From Mesobacillus zeae (GTDB lineage: Bacteria > Bacillota > Bacilli > Bacillales > Cytobacillaceae), in the NCBI RefSeq assembly GCF_003570705.1, contig NZ_QWVT01000024.1, positions 124,001-188,000 of the forward strand: a DNA stretch of 64,000 nucleotides, given 5' to 3'. Below the pieces are notes generated by a model that saw only the letters and a program-made list of their open reading frames with translations, was not told the origin of the DNA and did no database searches. This document shows positions 53,831 to 61,654 of the stretch, in pieces. The first letter of the stretch is position 1; each line of letters starts with the position of its first letter. The position numbers were made by a program, and so were the translations under genes.

Positions 53831-55813
53831 GTGTACTTACTAGGTAATGCCGCAATTTACATTGGATTAACTCTAGCAGTCTATTCTTTTATAAGCATTG
53901 TTGCAGGAATACTTACAAAAAAACAGACACTTGTCGACAGTGGAAAGGGAGGGGTAATTGCAGTCTTTCTGTCTGCCTCTGTTGCCGTCGCTGTACTGCT
54001 TTATGCGCTGGCCACTTCGCAGTTCCAGTTTGAGTACGTAAAGGATTACACAAGCAGTGAACTGCCGATTCTGTATAAGCTTTCTGCGTTATGGGCCGGC
54101 AATGCTGGTTCCCTGCTCTTATGGACATTTTTTTTAACAATGTATACAGCTATGATTGCTTTTTCCCGCAAAATGAGAGGGAATCCAATGATTCCTTATA
54201 TTTCCGCAATCCTGCTGGTGAACTCCATCTTCTTCTTTTTCATTCTTGGTTTCGTGGCCAAGCCATTTATCCTCCTGAATGAAATACCGATGGAGGGGCG
54301 GGGATTGAACCCCATGCTACAAAATCCGGGAATGGTCATCCACCCTGTGACACTTTATCTTGGCTACGTTGGGCTTGCGGTGCCATTTGCCTTTGCGATG
54401 GCTGCTTTGATTCTTAAAAACATGGATGACTACTGGATCAAGATGACAAGAAGATGGACCATCATAGCATGGCTATTCCTGTCACTTGGAAATATCTTTG
54501 GGGGACAGTGGGCATATGTCGAACTTGGATGGGGCGGATATTGGGCATGGGACCCTGTTGAAAACGCCTCTTTCATGCCTTGGCTGACAACAACAGCATT
54601 TCTTCACTCCGTTATGATCCAGGAGAGAAAAAACATGCTGAAGGTTTGGAATATCAGCCTGATCGTCATCTCTTATGCCCTTACACTATTCGGTACCTTT
54701 CTTGTGAGAAGTGGCGTATTGACCTCAGTACACGCATTTGCCGATTCCAATCTAGGCATGTACTTCCTGATCTTTATGGGGGTTGCTGTTATTGGGGCCC
54801 TGTATATTGTCATGAGCAGGTACAGCCTGATTAAACGCAGTGCCGGGGAGTTTCAGTCTTTCGTATCCAAGGAAAGCAGTTTTTTGATTAATAATTTGCT
54901 TTTGCTGGGAGCTGCATTTGCAGTGTTCTGGGGTACAATTTTTCCTCTCGTATCAGAAGCAGTCAGAGGGACGAAAGTAACAGTCGGCATTCCTTTTTTC
55001 AATAAAGTTCAGGCGCCGATCCTTTTGTCGATGATGTTCATCATGGCGGTTTGTCCGCTGCTAGCCTGGCAGCGGTCCACAGTGAAAAACCTTAAGAAAA
55101 ACTTCATCATTCCCGCCATCCTGAGCCTTGCAGGCATGATTCTCATGGTTCTACTGGGAATCCAGAAGGCATGGGCAGTCATTGGCTACGGTGTGATTAT
55201 CCTTTTATTTATTACCCACTACCTTGAGTTCTACAGAGGAGTTAAAGCGAGGCGGAAAATGACAAAGGAAATGCCAATCGTTGCCTTGTACAGGCTTATG
55301 ATAAAAAACCGCAGGCGCTATGGCGGCTATATCGTGCATATTGGAATTGCATTTATTGCAATGGGCATCATTGGGTCCCAGAACTATGATGTGGAAACCA
55401 TGAAGACTTTGAAAGCAGGAGAGTCACTCGATATTAAAGATTACCGAATGACATATGAAAAGCTGGACCAGAGATCGGAAGGTGTCAATGACATAGTCTA
55501 TGCCGATGTGACTGTCTTCAAGGATGGAAAGCTTCTTGGGAAATATGAACCAGAAAAAGTGTTTTACGGTAATTGGGAAGAACCGTCATCCGAGGTGGCT
55601 CTTCACTCCTCGATAGCCGAAGACCTTTACATTGTACTTAGCACTTGGGAAGAAGATGGGACCGCCACATTCATTGTAAAAGTCAACCCGATGATGAGTT
55701 GGCTCTGGATGGGTTCAGGCCTGGTTGTGATCGGTGCATTGTTTGCCATTTGGAATGGAAAACACAAACATATCACACCGAAATATACAGGAGCCATGAA
55801 AGAGGTGGTATAG
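53831..55813 (+). CDS. ccmF: Cytochrome c heme lyase subunit CcmF
   Basis: Large heme-handling membrane protein that joins heme from holo-CcmE to apocytochrome. It has about 13-15 helices. The tryptophan-rich WWD segment is GWGGYWAWDPVENASFMPW (about residues 237-255), flanked by conserved His residues (VIHPVTLYLGY, HSVMIQE). The C-terminal extracytoplasmic domain is followed by a last helix. At 660 aa it fits the family. The start is GTG 53831 after AAGGTGATGGA. It is tightly coupled to ccmH. Confidence 0.95.
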   Translation: MYLLGNAAIYIGLTLAVYSFISIVAGILTKKQTLVDSGKGGVIAVFLSASVAVAVLLYALATSQFQFEYVKDYTSSELPILYKLSALWAGNAGSLLLWTFFLTMYTAMIAFSRKMRGNPMIPYISAILLVNSIFFFFILGFVAKPFILLNEIPMEGRGLNPMLQNPGMVIHPVTLYLGYVGLAVPFAFAMAALILKNMDDYWIKMTRRWTIIAWLFLSLGNIFGGQWAYVELGWGGYWAWDPVENASFMPWLTTTAFLHSVMIQERKNMLKVWNISLIVISYALTLFGTFLVRSGVLTSVHAFADSNLGMYFLIFMGVAVIGALYIVMSRYSLIKRSAGEFQSFVSKESSFLINNLLLLGAAFAVFWGTIFPLVSEAVRGTKVTVGIPFFNKVQAPILLSMMFIMAVCPLLAWQRSTVKNLKKNFIIPAILSLAGMILMVLLGIQKAWAVIGYGVIILLFITHYLEFYRGVKARRKMTKEMPIVALYRLMIKNRRRYGGYIVHIGIAFIAMGIIGSQNYDVETMKTLKAGESLDIKDYRMTYEKLDQRSEGVNDIVYADVTVFKDGKLLGKYEPEKVFYGNWEEPSSEVALHSSIAEDLYIVLSTWEEDGTATFIVKVNPMMSWLWMGSGLVVIGALFAIWNGKHKHITPKYTGAMKEVV

Positions 55814-55814
55814 G

Positions 55815-56330
55815 GTGAGAAAATTACTTTCCATCTGTTTTATTGCCATACTTTTCGTGCTCCAGGCGTTCCTCTTAAACACGCATGCAACCAGTCCGGA
55901 TGGTGAATATGACTACAAGTCGGCCGAGTTTAAAGCCGTGGCAGCACAGTTTTTGTGCACATGCGGCTGCGGGCAGTCCCATTATGATTGTGATATGGCT
56001 GGGTGCAATAATACTGATGCGTTTAAAAAAGATATTCTAACCATGATGAAAAAAGGAATGGATAAGGATGAAATCCGCCATTATTATGTAAAAACGCTTG
56101 GTGAGGAAATCCTGATGGCACCGGATAGCAAAGGATTCAGCCTTGCTGCGTGGGTCATGCCTTTTGCAGCGCTTGGCGGTGCAGGAACAGGTGTCTTTGT
56201 TGTCATCAGACGTTGGGTGAAAAGGCGTGATGATACCAAAACCCTGGAAGAAGACTTGAAGGAAGCAGACGAGGTGGAAGGGGAAATCATGTCTTCCATG
56301 ATAGAAAAAGAACGGAAAAAGTATCTTTAG
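55815..56330 (+). CDS. ccmH: CcmH/CycL-type thiol protein with a CxCGC motif
   Basis: Membrane-bound thiol oxidoreductase that keeps apocytochrome CxxCH reduced. It has a signal peptide, then a cysteine-rich site C48-T-C50-G-C52 followed by C59 and C64. This site replaces the classical LRCxxC of proteobacteria. The three-helix part KKDILTMMKKGMDKDEIRHYYV is typical of CcmH, followed by LMAPDSKGFS, one TM helix and a charged cytoplasmic tail. The product is 171 aa. GTG 55815 begins one base after the ccmF stop, with AGAGG nine bases upstream. Confidence 0.85.
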   Translation: MRKLLSICFIAILFVLQAFLLNTHATSPDGEYDYKSAEFKAVAAQFLCTCGCGQSHYDCDMAGCNNTDAFKKDILTMMKKGMDKDEIRHYYVKTLGEEILMAPDSKGFSLAAWVMPFAALGGAGTGVFVVIRRWVKRRDDTKTLEEDLKEADEVEGEIMSSMIEKERKKYL

Positions 56331-56342
56331 GATGTGAATGAA

Positions 56343-56717
56343 ATGGAAGAAATTTCAGTCATCTCGATGATTTTGACAGCGGCTCTAGCACTATCCTGCC
56401 TGTTTTTGATCCTCGCCCCGCTGTTCAAAAAGGGTGTCAGTCCGGAAAAGGACACAGGGAGAAGTGAAGGGTCTGCTACGAATAAAGAGATTCTTTTGAC
56501 AACGCTGAACGAGCTGGAATTTGAATATAAGATGGATAAGCTGTCGGAGAAAGACTATCAAATAGTAAAGAAACAATATGAAATCCAGGTTGCCAAAATC
56601 ATGAAAGAAGAAGAGCGTCCGGCTGTAAAAAATATAGATAAAGATCTGCTTGAAGAAGTGGAAAGGGAAATCGAAGAGGCTGCCAAGAAATACAGAAATA
56701 AAAAAGGAGCGAGATAG
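56343..56717 (+). CDS. CcmI-like cytochrome biogenesis protein, short form
   Basis: 124 aa. One N-terminal membrane helix (about residues 4-26), a linker, then a coiled-coil region containing TTLNELEFEYKMDKLSEKDYQIVKKQYE, the pattern at the N-terminus of CcmI/CycH. The TPR domain of proteobacterial CcmI is missing. It probably bridges CcmF and CcmH. ATG 56343 is preferred over GTG 56334 by spacing to AGGA. Confidence 0.72.
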   Translation: MEEISVISMILTAALALSCLFLILAPLFKKGVSPEKDTGRSEGSATNKEILLTTLNELEFEYKMDKLSEKDYQIVKKQYEIQVAKIMKEEERPAVKNIDKDLLEEVEREIEEAAKKYRNKKGAR

Positions 56718-56718
56718 T

Positions 56719-57711
56719 ATGAAAAAGCTATGCGTCCTTCTTGTCTCCATCATGCTTTTCCCCTTCGGCTTGGCTTCGGCCTCGGTCCAAGCTGATGGAT
56801 TAAAGGTTGATATGCATTATGTTGTCGTTGAACCTGATGGGAACGGAAGTGTCCTTGTCAAACATATGGTCAGTTATACAAATCCGGGTGAGAAGGAATA
56901 CCAGGGCAACGGCAACGGCTCCATTTCAGTTACGCTTCCAAAAGGGGCGATAAACCTGCAGGTCCAAGATGAATCGCTTGGAGCCAAGCCAAACGCCGCA
57001 GGATTTTCTGTTTCCAAGCCGGTTCCTGGGAAAGGATCAATTGTTCTACCCTATACGTATCAAATGCCTGCGGGAATTCCTATTGCGTTTTCTCTTGATT
57101 ACCCGCTTGAAATCATGCAGGTTCTCGTCCCCGATGGGAAGGGCAGCATTGAGTTTATCGGGGCGGAAAGTTCATCTCCGCAACAGATTGACATTGATGG
57201 CCGGTCTTTCTGGATGTATAGCCTGGAGCATGTTGATCCAGGGAAAGAAATCAAATTTGCGTACGCGAAGGATCAGCAGCCGGCTTCCGGTGAGGACCCC
57301 GCGACGATCGATAGCAGTAAGAATCCAAGTACAGCAAGTGATGTTACGAGAAAAGCGCCGGATTTCCATAATCCGGGCCATATCAGGCTGTGGGAACAGT
57401 CAGCCCTGAAGAAATTTAATCCGCATGTGCTCCTTGTCGTACTCGGAATGATTCTCTTTTCTGGGATAAGCTACTACTCTTATTTTAGGTGGAAGAATCG
57501 GATTGAAGATGCGAAGTTTGGAGCCGATGAGGAAGAAGCGGCCTTTAAACAGCTTCTTGCACGGCAAAATGCCATCATGGACAAAATTATGGAACTGGAG
57601 GATACATACGCACAAGGAAAGGTAAGTGAAGAAGAGTATTCAGTAAAGCTGGATGCCTATAAAGAACACCTTGTCCAAGTGAAAATGAACCTGCGCCAAT
57701 TTGTCGAATAG
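56719..57711 (+). CDS. Second signal peptide / beta-sandwich-like domain / TM / helical tail protein in the ccm operon
   Basis: 330 aa; not recognised. It has a signal peptide cleaved near residue 26 and an extracytoplasmic beta-rich domain with NGSVLVKHMVSYTNPG and repeated Gly/Pro turns. A TM helix follows at about residues 240-260, then a cytoplasmic coiled coil with AIMDKIMELEDTYAQGKVSEEEYSVK, which resembles the CcmI-type GK(V/L)SEEEY motif. ATG 56719 has AAGGAG nine bases upstream. The architecture is like the operon's first gene, and both are probably dedicated accessory factors. Confidence 0.7.
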   Translation: MKKLCVLLVSIMLFPFGLASASVQADGLKVDMHYVVVEPDGNGSVLVKHMVSYTNPGEKEYQGNGNGSISVTLPKGAINLQVQDESLGAKPNAAGFSVSKPVPGKGSIVLPYTYQMPAGIPIAFSLDYPLEIMQVLVPDGKGSIEFIGAESSSPQQIDIDGRSFWMYSLEHVDPGKEIKFAYAKDQQPASGEDPATIDSSKNPSTASDVTRKAPDFHNPGHIRLWEQSALKKFNPHVLLVVLGMILFSGISYYSYFRWKNRIEDAKFGADEEEAAFKQLLARQNAIMDKIMELEDTYAQGKVSEEEYSVKLDAYKEHLVQVKMNLRQFVE

Positions 57712-57722
57712 GAGGGCCGCAG

Positions 57723-58430
57723 ATGATTGTAGCCAGAAAACTGACCAAGCAGGCCGATGACAAATTCATCCTCCGCGGAATCGATCTTGAAATAAACAAA
57801 GGGGAGACGGTGGCTATCCTTGGCCCGAATGGTGCCGGGAAAAGTACTTTATTAAAGGTGCTGGCAACCTTGATCAAGCCGACATCGGGACTAGTATCCA
57901 TTAAGGGGCTTGAAATGAAGAAGAGCCAGCATGAAATAAGGAAATTGCTCGGATACCTCCCTCATTCCAGCTTCCTTTATGACCATTTCACCCCGCTTGA
58001 GAACCTAGTATTTTATGGGGCGGCGTACGGGATGGATCATATCGAGGAAAAAGCGGTCTCCTTGATCAGCTCGGTTGGGTTATCCTTCTTTCTCAACGAA
58101 CCAGTTAAGAATTTCTCGAGGGGAATGGTCCAAAGAGTGGCCATTGCGAGGGCTATCATTCATGATCCTGAAGTCCTGCTGCTTGATGAACCTCATACAG
58201 GCCTTGACCAGGGGGCTGCCGATACCCTGAATTCAGTCATTTTGACAATGAAAGAAAAAGGGACCACAACACTTATGGTGACACATGACTTCAAGCAGGC
58301 CGCGGAAATTTGCGAGCGTGCTGTCGTCATAAAAAACGGAAAGCTTATTGCCAATTTCTGTTTGAATGGAAAGGATGTCAATTTTCTTCATAGTAAGTAT
58401 ACGGAACTTGTGGAGGGAGGTGCCTCATGA
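57723..58430 (+). CDS. ccmA: Heme exporter ATP-binding protein CcmA
   Basis: ABC ATPase of the CcmABCD complex, which releases holo-CcmE from CcmC. Walker A is GPNGAGKST, the signature is FSRGMVQRVAIARA (a Gly-Met variant of LSGGQ typical of CcmA), and Walker B is LLLDEPHTGLD. A switch His is in VTHDF. The product is 235 aa. The ATG follows GGAGGGCCGCAG; it overlaps ccmB by ATGA. Confidence 0.9.
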   Translation: MIVARKLTKQADDKFILRGIDLEINKGETVAILGPNGAGKSTLLKVLATLIKPTSGLVSIKGLEMKKSQHEIRKLLGYLPHSSFLYDHFTPLENLVFYGAAYGMDHIEEKAVSLISSVGLSFFLNEPVKNFSRGMVQRVAIARAIIHDPEVLLLDEPHTGLDQGAADTLNSVILTMKEKGTTTLMVTHDFKQAAEICERAVVIKNGKLIANFCLNGKDVNFLHSKYTELVEGGAS

Positions 58431-59110
58431 GCGGTTTTTTCAAAAACGCCTTCCTGATCGCAAAAAAAGATTTATACTCAGAACTCAGGACCCGCCAGGT
58501 ACTTGGGACAATGATTATCTTTTCCGGTCTTGTCATCCTTGTATTCAGCTTTGCGTTTGACCCGGCCCAGAATACGACGAAGGCAGTCATTCCAGGGGTT
58601 ATTTGGGTGATTATTGTGTTCTCGGGCATTTTGGGGCTCAATCGGTCGTTTATCTCCGAACAGAGGAATGACACGATGCAGGCCTTGCTCATTTCTCCGA
58701 TGGACCCAAGCAGCATTTACTTTGGAAAGCTTCTGGCAAACTTTACAATGATCCTGATTGTTGAACTGGTTTCAGTCCCTTTTCTATTCCTGCTGTTCGA
58801 TTTCCATTCCATAGGAAGTGTGGGCTATTTCCTTCTCGTACTGTTCCTGGGGAGCTTTGGTTTCATTAGTATCGGTACATTCCTTGCAGCCCTTGCAGCT
58901 AATTCCAAAAGCAGTGAAATGCTGCTGCCGCTCCTTTTGTTTCCGGTGACAAGCCCAATCCTCATTGGGGCAGTCCAGGCGACGAAAATCATCCTCAGCA
59001 ATATTGAAAAGCTGCCGGATGCTGTCGCCTGGATGCAGCTGATTGGCGCATATGATGTTATTTTCTTTGTGCTTTGTCTCATTCTCGTCGAATATGTCAT
59101 GGAGGTGTAA
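58427..59110 (+). CDS. ccmB: Heme exporter membrane protein CcmB
   Basis: Six-helix membrane partner of CcmA. The early block KDLYSELRTRQVLGTMIIFSGL and LNRSFISEQRNDTMQALLISP are characteristic of CcmB. At 227 aa it has the usual length. It is translationally coupled to ccmA and is 3 bp from ccmC. Confidence 0.9.
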   Translation: MSGFFKNAFLIAKKDLYSELRTRQVLGTMIIFSGLVILVFSFAFDPAQNTTKAVIPGVIWVIIVFSGILGLNRSFISEQRNDTMQALLISPMDPSSIYFGKLLANFTMILIVELVSVPFLFLLFDFHSIGSVGYFLLVLFLGSFGFISIGTFLAALAANSKSSEMLLPLLLFPVTSPILIGAVQATKIILSNIEKLPDAVAWMQLIGAYDVIFFVLCLILVEYVMEV

Positions 59111-59113
59111 CTC

Positions 59114-59860
59114 ATGGAAGCCTGTGCAGAAAAAGAAAAAGTGCCTGTTTTTTTCGAGAGGAAATCAAGTCTTGAAAAAGCTCTTTTTATTGGAGCAGCA
59201 GCAGGGTTGCTGATCTCATTTTATTTAATCTTCATATGGTCGCCAATTGAAAAAACAATGGGACTTGTACAAAAGATCTTTTATATTCATGTTGCTTCCG
59301 CTTCAACTGCTTTCATTGCGTTTTTTATCGTTTTCGTATTCAGTCTCTTGTTTATCATCAAAAGAAAGAGAATTTTTGACACCTATGCAAAGGTTTCAGC
59401 CGAAATAGGCCTCGTGCTGACAACAATTGTCCTTACGACGGGGCCAATCTGGGCTAAGTCCTCCTGGAATACATGGTGGGCATGGGAACCGCGCCTGACA
59501 ACTACCTTGATATTATGGTTCATTTACATGGCGTACTTTATGATCAGGCAGATGGATGGTGTTTGGGAAAAGAAGGCCCGTCTAGCTGCTGTTTTCGGGA
59601 TGATTGGGTTCATAGACGTTCCAATCGTGTTCTTTTCCATTCGCTGGTGGCAGTCGAAATTCCATCCTATCGTGTTCGGAGCCGGCCCATCCCAGCAAGG
59701 AGGGGGAGTTGACGAAAGGATGCTTGTGACATTGCTTGTAACAATATTTGCAGTACTTCTTCTATATGGTTATCTGCTGCTGAAGGGCGTTGCCCTTGAA
59801 GGAATGAAAATAACGTTGAACCATCGCAAGGAAAAAATCAGGGAAAGACTGATCCAATAG
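59114..59860 (+). CDS. ccmC: Heme-handling membrane protein CcmC
   Basis: Loads heme onto CcmE. Six membrane helices with the WWD segment SSWNTWWAWEPRLTT (about residues 115-130) and conserved flanking His residues (FYIHVASAST near residue 58; SIRWWQSKFHP near 177). At 248 aa it has the family length. The ATG follows GGAGGTGTAACTC. Confidence 0.93.
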   Translation: MEACAEKEKVPVFFERKSSLEKALFIGAAAGLLISFYLIFIWSPIEKTMGLVQKIFYIHVASASTAFIAFFIVFVFSLLFIIKRKRIFDTYAKVSAEIGLVLTTIVLTTGPIWAKSSWNTWWAWEPRLTTTLILWFIYMAYFMIRQMDGVWEKKARLAAVFGMIGFIDVPIVFFSIRWWQSKFHPIVFGAGPSQQGGGVDERMLVTLLVTIFAVLLLYGYLLLKGVALEGMKITLNHRKEKIRERLIQ

Positions 59861-59872
59861 GAGGAAATCAGG

Positions 59873-60004
59873 ATGACTTATTTAGTTGTAGCTTATTCCA
59901 TCGTCTGGCTGATTATGTTCGGCTATATTTATAGCCTTGGGAAAAAACAAACAAAGCTATTGAAAGAAATCGAGTTCCTGAAGGAAATGGAAAACGAACA
60001 TTAA
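59873..60004 (+). CDS. ccmD: CcmD-like small membrane protein
   Basis: 43 aa. A single N-terminal membrane helix (about residues 3-19) is followed by a basic then acidic coiled-coil tail, ending KEMENEH. The size, topology and place between ccmC and ccmG are those of CcmD, which stabilises the CcmC-CcmE complex. The GGAGG site lies seven bases before the ATG. Confidence 0.82.
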   Translation: MTYLVVAYSIVWLIMFGYIYSLGKKQTKLLKEIEFLKEMENEH

Positions 60005-60051
60005 GAATGTGAAGCCATCTCATGCAGAGATGGGGCCGGGAGGAATACCTT

Positions 60052-60558
60052 ATGGACAAAAGAGCAATTCGAATGCTTGTCCTGCTAATGGCCATTGGAG
60101 CATTTTTGTATTTTGCGCTCAGCATGAACAAAGGTGAAACCTCCACTGGAGTCGGAGAGAAGATGGTGGATTTTAATCTTGAGGACATCAATGGAAAGAA
60201 TGTAAGACTGTCTGATTTTAAAGGGAAGATTGTTGTCCTGAACTTCTTTGCCACATGGTGCGGTCCTTGTGTGGATGAAGCTCCAGAGCTGGAAGCTTTC
60301 GAGCAGGAATACGGGAAAGACACGAAGCTATTGATTATAGATTTGGGTGAGACAAGGGATCGAGTGAAAAAATTTGTGAAAGAGCATAATACGACATCGG
60401 CTTATCTATTTGATTACAACATGGAGGTCAAAGAACAGTACCGGGTTACAGGCCAGCCGGAAACCTTTGTGATCGACCAGAAAGGGATTGTACGTGAACA
60501 TTATAGCGGCCCTTTGACAAAAGAGGATTTATACTCAATGGTGAAAAAATATGAATAG
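60052..60558 (+). CDS. ccmG: Thioredoxin-like thiol:disulfide reductase CcmG/ResA type
   Basis: Membrane-anchored thioredoxin that reduces apocytochrome cysteines. One N-terminal helix (about residues 5-24) is followed by a ResA/TlpA-type fold with active site WCGPC in FFATWCGPCVDEAP and cis-Pro in GQPETFVID. ATG 60052 is chosen because GGGAGG lies eight bases upstream. The product is 168 aa. It is the last gene of the ccm operon and is followed by a strong terminator. ResA of System II is closely related, so homology alone does not separate the two; context favours CcmG. Confidence 0.9.
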   Translation: MDKRAIRMLVLLMAIGAFLYFALSMNKGETSTGVGEKMVDFNLEDINGKNVRLSDFKGKIVVLNFFATWCGPCVDEAPELEAFEQEYGKDTKLLIIDLGETRDRVKKFVKEHNTTSAYLFDYNMEVKEQYRVTGQPETFVIDQKGIVREHYSGPLTKEDLYSMVKKYE

Positions 60559-60561
60559 AGT

Positions 60562-60609
60562 AGAGAAAAAACAAAGCCTGGCTATGTAGCCAGGCCTTGT
60601 TTTTTCTCT
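60562..60609. terminator. Bidirectional terminator at the end of the ccm operon
   Basis: Arms 60562-60583 and 60588-60609 pair over 22 bp with one mismatch and a four-base loop; A6 and T6 runs allow use in both directions. Confidence 0.92.
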
Positions 60610-61243
60610 ACTTCAGGATTTCAAACCTGGCAGTTACAATAGCTTTTACTTGTACCATCCCGGGTTCCGGCACTGTGCTGCTGGCGCCGCTTTTCGCAAG
60701 AAACGGAACTGGCGGCGGAGAGGATGATGCTTCTGTTATCTCAACAGGGATAGGAGAAACCTTCACTCCCATTGTATTTCCGATAAGTACGGCTTTCTCC
60801 CATGCATTCCTGACTGCTGATGAAAGGGCACTGAGGTAAAGTGCATCTGCATTTGCCAAAGAGAACTGTACTCCGAAAATTTCATTTGCCCCATTTTCCA
60901 CACTTTTGTCTATCAGTGTACCAGCTTGATTAATGTCTCTGATTTTTATTGCCAAAAGATGTGTGACCCTATAGCCCTGGAACAGTTGCTTTCCTTCTTC
61001 ATAGCTGTATATGGATTCGATTCTGTACTGGGTTGTCTGTATATCTTCCTGTTTTACTCCCAGATTTAAGAGTGCGGCTGTTACATTGGCTGTATCGCGC
61101 GCATTTCTTTCCTGGGCATCCTTTAGCTTCATGCTTTCCGTTCTAACCCCCAAAATGGCAGAAGCAGTGTCCGGTTCTGTTTGACGAATCCCCTCACCCT
61201 GAACATTGATTAGCGTTTGCGTCGTTCCATTACGATCAAACAT
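60608..61243 (-). CDS. SIMPL domain (DUF541) protein
   Basis: A 211-aa protein of the SIMPL family (kinase-associated/oxidative-stress-type proteins of unclear function). Family blocks include INVQGEGIRQTEPDTASAIL, ESIYSYEEGKQLFQGYRVTH and the C-terminal KAIVTARFEI. No signal peptide is evident, unlike many relatives that are secreted. ATG 61243 is chosen by a GGTGA site; the TTG at 61282 has none. Confidence 0.82.
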   Translation of the reverse strand: MFDRNGTTQTLINVQGEGIRQTEPDTASAILGVRTESMKLKDAQERNARDTANVTAALLNLGVKQEDIQTTQYRIESIYSYEEGKQLFQGYRVTHLLAIKIRDINQAGTLIDKSVENGANEIFGVQFSLANADALYLSALSSAVRNAWEKAVLIGNTMGVKVSPIPVEITEASSSPPPVPFLAKSGASSTVPEPGMVQVKAIVTARFEILK

Positions 61244-61315
61244 GTCCTCACCACATTCTTTTTTTTCTATATAATATGGCAAGATCTACAGGACCATTCC
61301 AATACCGCTAATTCA

Positions 61316-61474
61316 TCATTCTCGCCCTGCTGCTCCCGGTGATTTATCAGTGTTTTCCTGTGAATTGTACGCCGGGTCGGAATGCGGCTTCCGGGTATTT
61401 CCTTTCACATCTCCAATATAGCTGTTCACATGCCTTTGCGCTTTCTGAAACTTATCGTGATTTTCGTTGACCAT
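61316..61474 (-). CDS. Small hydrophilic protein
   Basis: 52 aa, rich in Asn, Lys, His, Asp and Gly, with no hydrophobic segment. A GAAAGGAG site lies eight bases before the ATG, so it is likely a real gene; the longer frame reaching 61570 has no ribosome site. The composition resembles small acid-soluble-type spore proteins, but no family signature is seen. Confidence 0.6.
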   Translation of the reverse strand: MVNENHDKFQKAQRHVNSYIGDVKGNTRKPHSDPAYNSQENTDKSPGAAGRE

Positions 61475-61654
61475 GTTATCTACTCCTTTCTTTAACATTG
61501 TTTTCAAAAGGGCTAAGAAATATGAGGGTTTGTCTGTTCCTAAACCGTCCATAATTTCCTCCAGCTGCAATCATTGCTTTGTCCGGAGTCATAAAGTGTC
61601 CAAGAGCGCATACATTTTAATATGTGATGCGCTTGTCCCCTGGGAGGAATAGAT

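Noticed and set aside
61475-61570. N-terminal extension of the small hydrophilic protein
   Set aside because: The extension has no ribosome site, while ATG 61474 has a strong one.
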